A stretch of 64,000 nt of DNA from Trichomonas vaginalis G3 (taxonomy: Eukaryota > Parabasalia > Trichomonadida > Trichomonadidae). The notes under the pieces are model-generated. The model did not search any database. It had not been told where the DNA came from and was given only the letters and a program-made list of their open reading frames with translations. This document shows, piece after piece, positions 39,632-50,056 of the stretch (position 1 is the first letter of the stretch; the number at the start of each line of letters is the position of its first letter). The position numbers were made by a program, and so were the translations under genes. The stretch is taken from NCBI RefSeq assembly GCF_026262505.1, contig NC_067204.1, positions 1,302,001-1,366,000 on the forward strand, read 5' to 3'.

Positions 39632-39676
39632 GAAGATGTTTAGTATAAAATGAGGTTTTTATTCTGAAATGTTTGT

Positions 39677-40819
39677 TTAAAGTTTTTTACGGATGGAAAT
39701 GAACTGGATATCGTCTGAGTCTTCGCTTGTTTCCTCCTCTTCTTCTTCGTCCGAATTGTCTTCATCTTCACAATAACCAGATAAGAAGATGGTTATTTTG
39801 GTTTGTTCTGGTTTTTTGAGAAGCATTTTGGCTGTGCCAGTAAAAACGAACTCAAGATTTTGATAGAATTGTCTGCTTGAGTGAGTGAAATTGCATACTG
39901 TAACTGGCATTGCAACTCGGTTTGCTTGAACAGATATTATTGAAACTTCTTCTCCATCTGGTATCCGTTCAGGAATATCTAAAGCGGCTGTTGTGATAAT
40001 ATGCATATTGTTTTCGTAATGCAATTTTGGATATATTTCGAATGGATGTGCAGCTACACCAGCTGGAGCAACAATGGAAAGATTCCAGGAGAAAGAACCG
40101 TGTTTGTTTTCATCTTCTTTCCAATTGTAAGTTAAAGGATAAGGGCGAAAGTCTTTGAGTGTTTCATATAGCTGTTCTCTTAAGTTTGGTTCACAGCAAA
40201 GAATGAATTCGTCAATTGCTTGAAGAGATATCATAGTTGAAACATAAGGCAAATTCGACAAGAAAAAGTCAACCATTACTGTCGGGTTTTGAACTTTGTT
40301 TTCTAATGTTTCGACTGGTTTTATTATACTTTTGAAATATCTATCATAGTCATTGTTGTCTGTTAAGGACAAATTGTTTGGATAATCTGCAATGAGTCTT
40401 CTATATCTTGCTTCTGTTGTTGAGAATGAGAAGACACCTTCTGGTTCTGTAGGAGTGTAAGTTTTTAGTTGAACTTGAGCTTCAATTTGTGTCTGATTGG
40501 AGTCTGATTGGACTGAAACAACTTGAGCTTCTGTAGTTTGTTCGACTTCGGCAGTTTCTTTTGGTTGAATTTGAGCTTCAATTTGTGTCTGATTGGAGTC
40601 TGATTGGACTGAAACAACTTGAGCTTCTGTAGTTTGTTCGACTTCGGCAGTTTCTTTTGGTTGAATTTGAGCTTCAATTTGTGTCTGATTGGAGTCTGAT
40701 TGGACTGAAACCTGTGTAACCTCTTTGGACATACTAGTAAAGTATGAAGATATAAGTGTTTGACCTTTAAAGAGCTTTTGTAAAGAATTGTCAGTCATGC
40801 TACTACTGTGGTCTTCCAT
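39677..40819 (-). CDS. PIP-box, nucleoplasmin-like (NPL) histone-chaperone-type protein
   Basis: 380 aa, one open frame, inside the left TIR. N-terminus: QTLISSYF (residues 20-27), a textbook PCNA-interacting motif (Q-x-x-I-x-x-Y-F). Then two and a half copies of a 32-residue repeat (VSVQSDSNQTQIEAQIQPKE...; 96-bp DNA period at 40,490-40,710). The middle is unassigned. The C-terminal 120 residues look like the nucleoplasmin-like domain found in FKBP39 and plant HD2 proteins: FSWNLSIVAPAG start, hydrophobic strands, ITIFLSGYCEDEDNSDEEEE end with an acidic tract. NPL proteins are oligomeric histone chaperones. Together this suggests replication-coupled histone handling on element DNA; it could instead be a captured host gene. 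Confidence 0.7.
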   Translation of the reverse strand: MEDHSSSMTDNSLQKLFKGQTLISSYFTSMSKEVTQVSVQSDSNQTQIEAQIQPKETAEVEQTTEAQVVSVQSDSNQTQIEAQIQPKETAEVEQTTEAQVVSVQSDSNQTQIEAQVQLKTYTPTEPEGVFSFSTTEARYRRLIADYPNNLSLTDNNDYDRYFKSIIKPVETLENKVQNPTVMVDFFLSNLPYVSTMISLQAIDEFILCCEPNLREQLYETLKDFRPYPLTYNWKEDENKHGSFSWNLSIVAPAGVAAHPFEIYPKLHYENNMHIITTAALDIPERIPDGEEVSIISVQANRVAMPVTVCNFTHSSRQFYQNLEFVFTGTAKMLLKKPEQTKITIFLSGYCEDEDNSDEEEEEETSEDSDDIQFISIRKKL

Positions 40820-41288
40820 TAGACAAAAATGAACTGTTTTTTCGGACTACTCATAGAAAAGTTTAAAATAAACCGTTTTCGTCAACGGTAACCCCCTCTA
40901 TTTTTTTATTTTATTTAATAGTTACCGTTGGCAAACCGTTCCATCTCAAATATTGAATGAACTATAAACGTTTTTTGTTTTCTATATATACTTTTTTGTC
41001 CAACGGTAAAACTTTTTACACAACGGTTTTTGAGAGTCGTCGCCGTTGACTTTTTTGTAGAGCACTCAAAATAGTAACTTTGTCCGGACAAGTAAGGGTC
41101 TATCGTCGCTACAGGAAAAGTTACGGGCGTTCCAAGGAAGTATACTTTGAGAAGCCTTTTCCCCTTATAGAATGAGATAGGACGGTTATTTTACAAAACT
41201 GACAACACTTTGACCGAGTAGTTTTTTGTGCTGAACAAAAAGTGTCATATAAACATCTGTCAAAAACCGCTTTTTAACTTCACTTAAA
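40820..41288. promoter_or_regulatory. Divergent intergenic region with AACGG/CCGTT cluster
   Basis: Separates two divergent genes. It contains about eight AACGG or CCGTT pentamers between 40,878 and 41,195 (for example AAACCGTTTTCGTCAACGG, GTTACCGTTGGCAAACCGTT, CCAACGGTAAA, ACAACGGTTTT), several in inverted pairs. AAC-x-G is the core Myb recognition element, and a Myb gene lies just outside the element. No other gene seen here. Confidence 0.55.
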
Positions 41289-44200
41289 ATGCCACGTAAG
41301 CTACGTAAGAATATACGTAAGAGGAAGAGAGCATTGAAACATCCAATAGTAAAACTGACACCACAACAACAGTTGCAACAACAAATGCTGAATGACCCCA
41401 CTATGTTGCAACAAATGTCAAGCAATCCTATGCTTTTAAACCGAGTTGTTGGTGCACAGAGTGGAGGTTTAAGAGCGGCACTTTTAGCGAAAATGGCAGG
41501 CTATGGTGGAGCTGCAGACGGAACAGCCTATAACCCTCAAAGTCAAATGAATTTGAGTTCACTCAAAAATCAAATAACAGATGTCAAAAAGTCAAACATA
41601 GACATACAGAAGCAAATAAGTGAAAACGAAAAGAAACTAGAATATGACAGACACACAAAGAAACTCAATGAGTTAAACGTAGAGAAAAAGAAGAAAGAAG
41701 AACAACTGAAAGAACTAAGTACAGAGGAATATGCGAAAAAAGTGTCAGAAAAAGCAGCAGAAGTAGCAAAAATGGAACAAGATGTCATAAATTTGAAAAA
41801 CCATACTACTCAATATAAAATACTGAAAGATGAAGAGATAAAACAAAAAGCCCTGAAGACATATATGGATAGCGATGAGTATAAAAAAGAAGTTGAAGCA
41901 AATGTAAAGGCAGAAAAACTTTTACAGTTGCAAAACCAAACCGTACAGTATGAAAACTTAGCACAAGAAAGTAAAAATAACGACGCAGCATGCAAAAGGC
42001 AATGAAAAGCGCAGAATATATAAAAGCTAACAATGACTGGTTAGATGCCCAAGCCAACGCTAAAGCAGCCCAACTATAGGGTCAATAAGGACAAAAATAC
42101 AAGCGGATGAAGACAGTTCAAATGAAGCTTTAACAAATGCTGACTTTAAGAACGCCTTCGAAGCTCTTCATAGTAAGGTGAAACAAGTGAACGACTTCTC
42201 ATCTGGAAAGAAACTGAAGTCTGAAGGTTTCGACAAAGAGTTAAAAGAAGTAGCACAAAATATGACGAAAATAACAGATGCAGCAACGAGACAGGCAGTT
42301 CAAAGTGCCTATGACGCCGTTAGAGCAACTGTTGTGAAAAGTCAAGAAAAAGAGTTACAACAGACCAAAACAGACCTAGTAAATGCTTTCTTAAAAACGA
42401 AAAGTCAGGTAGGACATTACGCTGCAGATGGAACATATGTGCCAGCTGGTGGAACTTATATACCACCAAACCCTCCAAGAGAAGCACCTGCACCAGGACT
42501 ACCTAGAACATTTACATCGTCACATGGACACAGACACAGGCATGCACCAAACAACACACAACAACACAAACCAGCACAACAACCAACACAACAACCAGCA
42601 CAGCAACCAACAGTTCAAAACCCTGCACAACAACAACCACAAACAGAGCAAGGACATAAAAGAAGTAGAGAACAAGGAAACCAAGAATTCTTAAAAATGC
42701 TTAAAGAAGAGTGTGGTTTCCCAGATACTGTTGACTTTAGTGACAGATATAAAGAAGCTATTAGAAAGTTCAAGGATGGAAATACTGACCCGAACCTATT
42801 TAGCTTTATGGCTCAGCACCAAAACGGATATAATCTCAAACCTGGAAAATACAAGCTCGCTAAGGGATATGATTTAATAGCATATCATCCAAATGACATG
42901 GATGAATTTACTCCGAGATATTTGATGTCAGAGCTAAATGACAATTCAACTTTCGTCATGAAACGCGTAAAAAATAGAGACGGAACGAAAGAACAAAAGC
43001 TTATGAATGCGGATGACGTAGATAGGGAAATTGTTGAAAACGGTCTCGGAATATATGAAATGCCAGCAGATGAGGTACAAGAAACTCCACAGGAAGAAGT
43101 TCAGATACAACCAGACATGGAAGAAATAGTTCAGCAACAACAGCTAGAAGAGCCTGAAGGAAACGAACAAGTCCTCCTTTGGAAACTAACTTCACAGAAC
43201 TAGATGAAGATTTGGAACAGCCGAAAAATCTTGACCCTCAACAAGAGTATGCGGAGAATATGGAATATTTCCAAGAGTCTAAAAAAAATTCGGCTGACAT
43301 AGTAGAAGAATATCGAAAAATGTTTGCCGACATACAAAAGACTCCAACACCAGATGAAAATATCAGCATAGAATGGAAGAACTGAAAAAAAATGTACACA
43401 AATACAACAACCCTTTTTACTTACGAGCATTTAACGTTCAATCTTCGGATGAACTCGGTGAAATAAAAGGTTAAATTTCAAGAAAACATATAGAAATGAA
43501 ACATTGTTTAAAGTTCATTCAGAACCTAACCAAGATGGAAACAAACCTACTTTTGTTTCTGCAGACGATGGAACTACAATGAGATGGGGTCATAAAGCTA
43601 ACCCGGATAGGTGGTTCATAAACTTACAACCACAATTCCAAGAAGTTGTAGACGCAATGGAAGTCAATGGTGAACCAGATATAGCTGGTATTTTAAGCGC
43701 GGCTTTAATGCCATTGAAAGATATGAAACATGCAGATATTTTGGACCAGTATGAAATGAACATGGCTGATGGAAATATAACACCTGACGTTCTAGAACAT
43801 TTATCTCAAAGAACTACACAGAACCATAGAGATGGTATATTTGGTGAAGAGTTTAGAAAGAAAGTTAGGGAGGAGAAGGAAGAGAACCTATTGTACATGA
43901 CCTTGCAAACGAAAGTTTACAAAATGTCATAAAAACTTACTTTGCAGACAATGAACGAGAAGGGATGAATATTTAAGAAAACTCAAATGGACAGTACCAA
44001 ATGAAATGTTAGTATTGAAAAACATGTTCCTTGACAAAATAAAACCAACTACAGAAATAAACGACGCAAGACTGAAAGATTGGGTAAAAGCTTTCCCATT
44101 CACAAAAGATATAGTTGGTAACATGGAAAGAAAACCAGAATGGCTACAAAAACATATATTTGGAAACGAGCTTATTCCATATGGACAGGCACTGTTTGAA

Positions 44201-44476
44201 GAGCTTGAACCGGAAACTCAGGAAAGAGTCATGCAAACAATACGCGAAGACTCAAATACAAACTATGACAAACTCTTTCTAGGATATAGGTTACCTGAGA
44301 TGGGCGACCAGAGCCAAAAGGCAAAAAGGACATGGGAAATTTGCAACATACTAGATGAACATAATGCAAAGATGCAACAACTTCAAGCAGAGGGCAATGA
44401 AGGAAAAAGAAGAGTTAAAAACTCAGTCAGGAAGAAAGTAAAGCTTGGTCCACGTGGGTTCTATTATGACATATAA
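41289..44476 (+). pseudogene. Long Gln/Pro-rich coiled-coil structural locus, el2
   Basis: A 3.2-kb plus-strand locus with a few breaks. Order: very basic start (MPRKLRKNIRKRKRALK, NLS-like), Gln/Met-rich stretch (QQQLQQQMLNDPTMLQQM), Gly-rich turn, long charged coiled coils (LNELNVEKKKKEEQLKEL), a Gln/Pro repeat (PAQQPTQQPAQQPTVQ), folded-looking segments (GFPDTVDFSDRYKEAIRKFK; NPDRWFINLQPQFQEVVDAM), and a basic end (KRRVKNSVRKKVKLGPRG). I looked for polymerase B motifs and saw none. A scaffold, core or DNA-binding virion role is likely by comparison with el1 9,751-13,196, but no family is recognised. Confidence 0.5.
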
Positions 44477-44508
44477 ATCCAACTATTCTATATTTTTACT
44501 CATATGAA

Positions 44509-46115
44509 ATGTACGCCGCTCAGAATATAACGCCAACAGTTTTGGATGCTATGAATGGAAATGTTTCCGAATGGTATAACGAATGCGACAATGCCATTAG
44601 AAGGTCAGAAATAGTTCCTGGAACTTACGAATATACAACTGCTGTTTCTTATGGAAACGTAGGTGAGTTTGGAGAAGGTTCTTCAACAACAGTAGATATT
44701 GCTTGCGACAGGTTTCATATTATTTCTATTGACAACTCATTCTTATACGTGGAACAAGACATTGAAATAAAACCTTCTGCCAAGTTGTCTGACAAGAAAG
44801 GTTGCAATGGAATTTTCTATGTCGGATACCAATATGCTCCAGAAGTTTTCATGGGATATAAGATATATTCTAACTCTGACTTAGTTCAAACAGTAACATG
44901 GGCAAACTATGAATGGTTCGCTTTGAGAAACTCAGTACAACCACAAGCTAGAGAACAAACAGACCAGTATGCAACTATTGAGAAAATAAGAAGACTTGAC
45001 CCTAACGTTCCAGGAGTTTATGTTAACCTTTCTGGACAAACTGCAGCAGCAGTAACCAAAGTAAAACTGAAACTTAGAGTTCCTTTGTCATCTTTCCTCA
45101 TCTTCAGGTTTTTAAGATACTTGCCAAACTGGGCAGGAAAAATTTCTATCGAACTTACTCCAAGCAAAAATAACTTAGTCATTGCACCAACACAAGACCC
45201 ATTCACTCTTACAGAAGTAGTGGGAACAAATAAAATGTCATTCGCCGACTTTTGCAAAAACAAAGTTGACTTAGACTTTGGTTTCTCAAACCTCAACACT
45301 GAAGTAAACTATTATTTCAATGCTGCTGGAGATGCTTGGGACCCAGTTAAGTTCACATGCGAAAAATTTGAATGCAAGAGAATAGAAAGCAGACTTGCAG
45401 TCTATATGTTGGACCCAGATATTTCAAATGCTTTAGCTGCCAAATATATTGCAGTTCCACTTATGTTCCCTATACACCAAATATCTGTCAAAGACTTTGC
45501 AGGTGAAGTTGGAAACCAAAGTGCTGACCCAGGTGCAAGAACAGATATTGCTTAACAACTGCAATGAAACATGCAGATACTATGTTTGTACTGTTCAGAC
45601 GAACTATAAATGACTATTCTTGTTTCTACAACCCTGGTATTAAATATCATATAAACATAGATGGCAAATATTATCCAAGAGAAGAATATTCTACAGTTGA
45701 GGATATGAGGTCATACAACTTGACATTAGATGCTATGAACTTTAACAACAACTTCACAACAACCATTAACCCTGAAATGCAAAGTTCTATTATGCCATAT
45801 GTGAAAGTATGGACTCATACAGGAGGTCAAAAAACTCAATATACAAATGGAGACCGTTCAAACTTTTGGCTTGGCATTCCATTTGCTGACTCAGAAGACT
45901 TTATGGGTGGTATTTCAACTGTTGGTACAGTTCAAATACAATATACTGGTGACAGAGACGGTCCAGATGAATTGAAAGCAAAGAAGTTTACAAAACCAAT
46001 AGCACTTTTCACGGAAGATGCTCTTTTGAAGATTCGTTCGATGAAACCTGCTGGGGCTCCTCAGATTGGCATAACGACAGCTTCCATCGAGCAGATTTTG
46101 GCAGCAGGTCAGTAA
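44509..46115 (+). pseudogene. Major capsid protein locus, double-jelly-roll type
   Basis: Total length (about 530 codons) and position between the structural locus and the penton candidate fit the Polinton major capsid protein. Seen: N-terminal helix then many short strands (FHIISIDNSFLYVEQDIEI, GIFYVGYQYAPEVFMGYKI), the characteristic LRVPLSSFLIFRFLRYLP region, NKMSFADFCKNK, a second beta-rich half (RLAVYMLDPDIS, FVLFRRTINDYSCFYNPG) and a C-terminal IGITTASIEQILAAGQ. The leader TATTTTTACTCATATGAA carries a TCA initiator. The locus is broken about once. Assignment is from family knowledge and layout; a structure-based search would settle it. Confidence 0.7.
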
Positions 46116-46424
46116 GTTGTTCTTGAACTGACTTCTCTCCGTCAAATATTGACAGTACGCCAGTTTTGATATAATATTGTATTATAAACTTACCTTTAGA
46201 AATATCGGTCAGTTTTGTTGTTATATTTTTGTCTGCTTCAAGAACTTTCACCATTTCAGTTATACCAACTTTCTTTGCTTTATGAAAATATTTTGGTTCA
46301 GCAAAGACTGCTATTCTATAACATTTTCCATTGTTTGTATAAAGAACTATTCTGTCAATGAATTTGTATTGTTTGTGTGTGTAAACTTTGTTTGCTTCAA
46401 TTCGAAGAGATACTCAAATACGTC
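46100..46424 (-). pseudogene. Small minus-strand locus convergent with the capsid gene
   Basis: A protein-like signal on the minus strand (for example AVFAEPKYFHKAKKVGITEM, KGKFIIQYYIKTGVLSIFDG) between the capsid locus and 46,445. The locus is broken; family unknown. Its likely start (MDVFEYLFEL) at 46,424 is divergent from the 46,445 gene across 20 bp. Confidence 0.4.
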
Positions 46425-46444
46425 CATCTTTTTATTCTAAGTAA

Positions 46445-47026
46445 AATGTCATTTCCGAAAAATAGAAGCGTAAGTGTTTCAAAAGGTTTAATGGCGGTGG
46501 CAGATGTGAAGTTAAATTCACCAACTCAAACAAACAGTCAAAGTGTTGTTGTCAATGTCAAAGAAAGAGATGTTGAAGTGGGGAAACCATACGAAGACGA
46601 AGATGGTATAACAATAGTTCCTGTAAAAGAACAACCAACATACCCTGAAGTTAGCAGAGACTTAAGTTCTGTTGCAGATATTCGAAACGACTACCAACAA
46701 CTTAAAGACAAACTTAAAACTCAGGAGAAGATTTGTCAAGCTTTGGTATAATGTTAAACTTGGTCGAACACAACCCTGTAAAAGTGAACTCATATGTCAT
46801 TGCACCTCATGAAGTTTTGAAAGAACTATTGAAACTTTTGACAGAGGCAGACGATATAAACATCAAAGAAATAGAACCCGACATTAGTTGCTGTGGTGTT
46901 TCATATAATGTCATTGACAAGATATACGTTATGAAAGGAGGTGAAACGTTGAACTTAAAATATAGTTTCCCAGACGTCATAAAAATATTTGACGACCACA
47001 ACATTTCATTAAAATTTACTTGCTAA
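46445..47026 (+). pseudogene. ISCCG-domain protein locus, el2
   Basis: Corresponds to the el1 protein at 7,519-8,100: a polar N-terminal region rich in Ser, Thr and Val (NSPTQTNSQSVVVNVKERD), then the domain VLKELLKLL, IEPDISCCGVSYNVIDKIYV, HNISLKFTC. The locus is broken about once. It lies between the capsid and penton candidates, supporting a morphogenesis or structural role. Confidence 0.55.
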
Positions 47027-47030
47027 GTAA

Positions 47031-47828
47031 ATGGCAGAAGACATAGTGGTTTATACTATTACGACTAAAAACCCTGAGTCATATAATTCTATAACAACAA
47101 ACTTACAAAGTCCTCAAGGACGATATTGTAAACTGACCTTAAACACGATGACGACTAAAGCCTGTTTTGCTCTTTTGACACCAGAAGACTTTGTTGTTGT
47201 GAATGGTAAAAAATACTTCTTTGAAGATACTTACTCAGATATACCACCAACAGGTTTTGTTGACTTATTTAATACTTTAAGGACGGATGTAACATGTGCT
47301 GCAACTAGAGCAGGTTTCATTATGTTTGGATGTCCGACTGAGTTTACTATAAACGATATGAGCTATAATACAAAACTTATATCTGGTTTTTACTACCAAC
47401 AGTTTCCTATAACAGGAAAAGGTGTCATACAAGGAATGTCTGTTCCATTGACTTTAAGTACACCTATTTTATATATTGTTTCAAACTTAGGTTCAAAGTG
47501 CTATTCGAATGTCGACAGAAACTACTATGACCAAAAGATACTCATGCGTATAAACAACACTTTCTCTGCTGGTTTGCCTATTGTTCATTCGAATGCAGAG
47601 TTTTCAGCTTTAGTAAACTCAAACACTTTAGCAAACATAAACTTAACCTTAGTTGACGCAAACTTTGTTCCTGTAAAACTTTTATGTCCTATGTATTTGT
47701 CAATGACGGCAGAAAGTTTCGAATTGGAAGATGCAACTGGTGAAAGTATTGTACTACAAGAACAACTTCAACAACAAATAGCTCAAGAACAACAAATGTG
47801 CAACAAATGCAACAAAAGTCAAGAATAA
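47031..47828 (+). CDS. Penton/minor capsid protein candidate
   Basis: 265 aa, one frame. Starts MAEDIVVYTITTKNPESYNS and shows about eight short beta strands (GRYCKLTLNTM, DFVVVNGKKYFF, AGFIMFGCPTEF, KCYSNVDRN, FVPVKLLCPMYLSM), consistent with a single jelly roll. A Gln-rich tail with CNKCNK ends the protein. Polinton penton proteins are about this size and encoded next to the major capsid gene. Identification is by position, size and predicted strands only. It follows the upstream locus by 4 bp. Confidence 0.55.
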   Translation: MAEDIVVYTITTKNPESYNSITTNLQSPQGRYCKLTLNTMTTKACFALLTPEDFVVVNGKKYFFEDTYSDIPPTGFVDLFNTLRTDVTCAATRAGFIMFGCPTEFTINDMSYNTKLISGFYYQQFPITGKGVIQGMSVPLTLSTPILYIVSNLGSKCYSNVDRNYYDQKILMRINNTFSAGLPIVHSNAEFSALVNSNTLANINLTLVDANFVPVKLLCPMYLSMTAESFELEDATGESIVLQEQLQQQIAQEQQMCNKCNKSQE

Positions 47829-47856
47829 AAAAAATATTTTTTTTATTTTTATAAAA

Positions 47857-49043
47857 ATGTACAGAATAGATGTTTCAGATTTTTATGACTTCCAAGCATT
47901 CAGAAATATGTGTCCATTTCGAGACTATAACAAAGCAGTCGAGAATTTGAAACGTTTAGTCATTTATGTCGACTCTGCCCCAGAATGTTATGTTATGAAA
48001 GAATGGGATGTTGTCTTTAACAAACCAAGAGCAACAATAGTTCAGAACAAGAATGTAGACAGAAACTTAAGAAAATAAAAGTCGTACAAGTTGGCATGAA
48101 GATGTTAGATGCTTGGGATATCTTATTGTCAAAGTTAGAAGATTTTTCAGTTCGAGGTATAAAGTTCTATACACCTTCTCCAAACTTCTATTCTATCTTC
48201 ACTGGATATAAATACGAACAAGTAGAATGGAAAGAAAATATTATAGAAGCTTGGTTAGACCATGTCAAAGAAATTATATGCAATGGAAACGAAAGAGTCT
48301 ATGAGTATATCTTATGTTGGTTTGCAAACATCTTACAACATCCAAGTGCTAAAAATGAAACTGCTCTCATTATAATTGGAAAACAAGGAACTGGTAAGAA
48401 CATTCTTTACAGATATTTATGCAAACTGTTAGAGGGCTATTCGAACCCGAATATGACAAACTTAGAAAACATCTGCGGTAAATTTAACTCTTCAATAGAG
48501 AATATGAAACTTATAGTATGTAACGAACTTCAAAGTATAGATACAACAAAAGTTTTGAACTCAGATGCTTTGAAGAGTCTTATAACAGACAAAGTTGGAG
48601 TTGTTGAAAGAAAATATAAAGACCAAAGAGTTTGTGAAAATGTTGCAAACTTCATTATGGTTTCAAACAATGCTGTTCCGATGAAGTTAGAAAGTTCTGA
48701 CAGAAGATATGTAGTTGTCAGAACGTCAGATTCTCATATGCAAGATACAGAATATTTTGACGACTTAGCAGAAACTTTGACATCTGACTTTTACAACCAC
48801 TTGTTCTCATATTTCATGACATTAGATATTTCTAAGTTCAATCCAAGACAAATTCCACATACCGAAGAAAGACAAACATTGTTAGAAGCAAACAAGAGTG
48901 TATATGAACTGTTTATAGATGAGACTAACTTTGAGTGTTTAGATGAAAGGTCATTGTACGATGAATATAAACAATATTGTCAAGAATATGGTTATATGAC
49001 AGCGTCTAAACGAACATTCTTGGCAAATGTCAAAATCTTTTAG
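47857..49043 (+). pseudogene. SF3-type (D5/DUF5906-like) replicative helicase locus
   Basis: Unwinds DNA at the element origin. Seen: TALIIIGKQGTGKNILYRYL (Walker A, GKQGTGKN), NMKLIVCNELQ (Walker B with NE), NFIMVSNNAVPM (motif C with the sensor Asn), RRYVVVRTSD (Arg-rich motif following), and a helical C-terminus. These are the A, B and C motifs of superfamily 3 helicases used by small DNA viruses, virophages and some Polinton-like viruses. A D5_N-like segment precedes it. The leader has an AATATTTTTTTTATTTTTAT box. The locus is broken about once. Confidence 0.85.
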
Positions 49044-49152
49044 ATGTTCAGAACGGCGTATATACAAAGAAAAATTTTTCTGAGTAAATTTTAAAAAAAA
49101 TATTTTTTTATCCGATAGAAAAGATGACGAAATTCATTCAGTAAACAAGTAC

Positions 49153-49542
49153 ATGACAGAAGTCAAAGAAGAACTAGACCCATTCGCTTATTTGAATGTT
49201 TACTTCTACCATTTTGAAAAGTCTACATTTGACAAAGTTTGGAACATCGAACCAGTTAAGTTTGCTATTGTGACTAAAAATGGTGCGAAATTTGAAGACT
49301 TAGACATAGAAGGTTTGTTAGCAGTCAAAGAAAATTTTGACAGAAGGTTCTCAAACCTTAAAGAAGGCAAAGCATACAAACTTGTTATACCTTATGAACC
49401 AAAGAAAGCAGACGACTATGAATATTATGAGTCTAAGATAGTTGAAGTTCAAGGTAAATTGGGTAAAAAGATTTTAGAGTCTAAGCCAGTGTTTGCTCCT
49501 AAAGAGGAAGAGAACATTGACATTGACCCAGAAATGTTCTAA
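49153..49542 (+). CDS. 129-aa protein with acidic C-terminus, SSB-like candidate
   Basis: Begins MTEVKEELDPFAYLNVYFYH; strands such as KFAIVTKNGAKF and KAYKLVIPYEPK suggest a small beta fold. It ends with a basic stretch, then KEEENIDIDPEMF. The tail ending in an aromatic residue is like the partner-recruiting tails of single-stranded DNA-binding proteins (bacterial SSB, T7 gp2.5). It follows the helicase, a sensible place for a replication protein. Counterpart in el1: 488-931. SSB function is inference. Confidence 0.55.
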   Translation: MTEVKEELDPFAYLNVYFYHFEKSTFDKVWNIEPVKFAIVTKNGAKFEDLDIEGLLAVKENFDRRFSNLKEGKAYKLVIPYEPKKADDYEYYESKIVEVQGKLGKKILESKPVFAPKEEENIDIDPEMF

Positions 49543-49562
49543 AAATAAAATTTTATTTTTAC

Positions 49563-50020
49563 ATGTCAAATTTCTTTTTCTCTGGAACTGGCTCTGGTTC
49601 TTTCTTCTCTTCTTCTACTTTCTTTTCTTTCTTTCTTCTTTCTCTTCTTCTTCTTCTTCTCTGGTGGAGTTATGTCAAATTTGGCGCAACCATATTATGT
49701 AAAAGTTCTTTGTCCTTTAATAGCTCTTCTATTCTGTTTTCTATTTCATCTTCAAGAACAGCGCATGTGTCTTCTTTGCATTCTAAGAACTTTTGTTGGA
49801 CTTCATCTTTCCAATCGGCGTCATCTCTGTCAACAAGTCTGTCATTGACAAATTTTAAGACTGCTCTGCTTAATGTTTTATGGTTCTTGTCATATTCCCA
49901 GAAACAGAACTTTAGAACAAATTCACCTTTCTTGTTTACACTATGTAAGATTTTATGGTCGACAGATGTTTTGCTGTCAAAAAGCTTGTCTCGAATATAG
50001 ATAGCGAAATCGCTAGACAT
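49563..50020 (-). pseudogene. Small protein locus with Lys/Arg-rich end
   Basis: Starts MSSDFAIYIRDKLFDSKTSV; contains FVLKFCFWEYDKNHKTLSRA, which resembles the hydrophobic-W segment of the two el1 paralogues (942 and 7,233). The 3' part (49,563-49,670) is an extremely Lys/Arg-rich, CT-biased stretch. The locus may be broken. Divergent from the packaging ATPase locus across about 35 bp. Function unknown. Confidence 0.45.
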
Positions 50021-50056
50021 TTTCTAAAAGATAAAAATTTTAATTTTTCTAAAAAT

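Noticed and set aside
41289-44476. DNA polymerase B
   Set aside because: Length and position were suggestive, but no exonuclease, SLYPS-like or Y-x-DTD motif could be seen.
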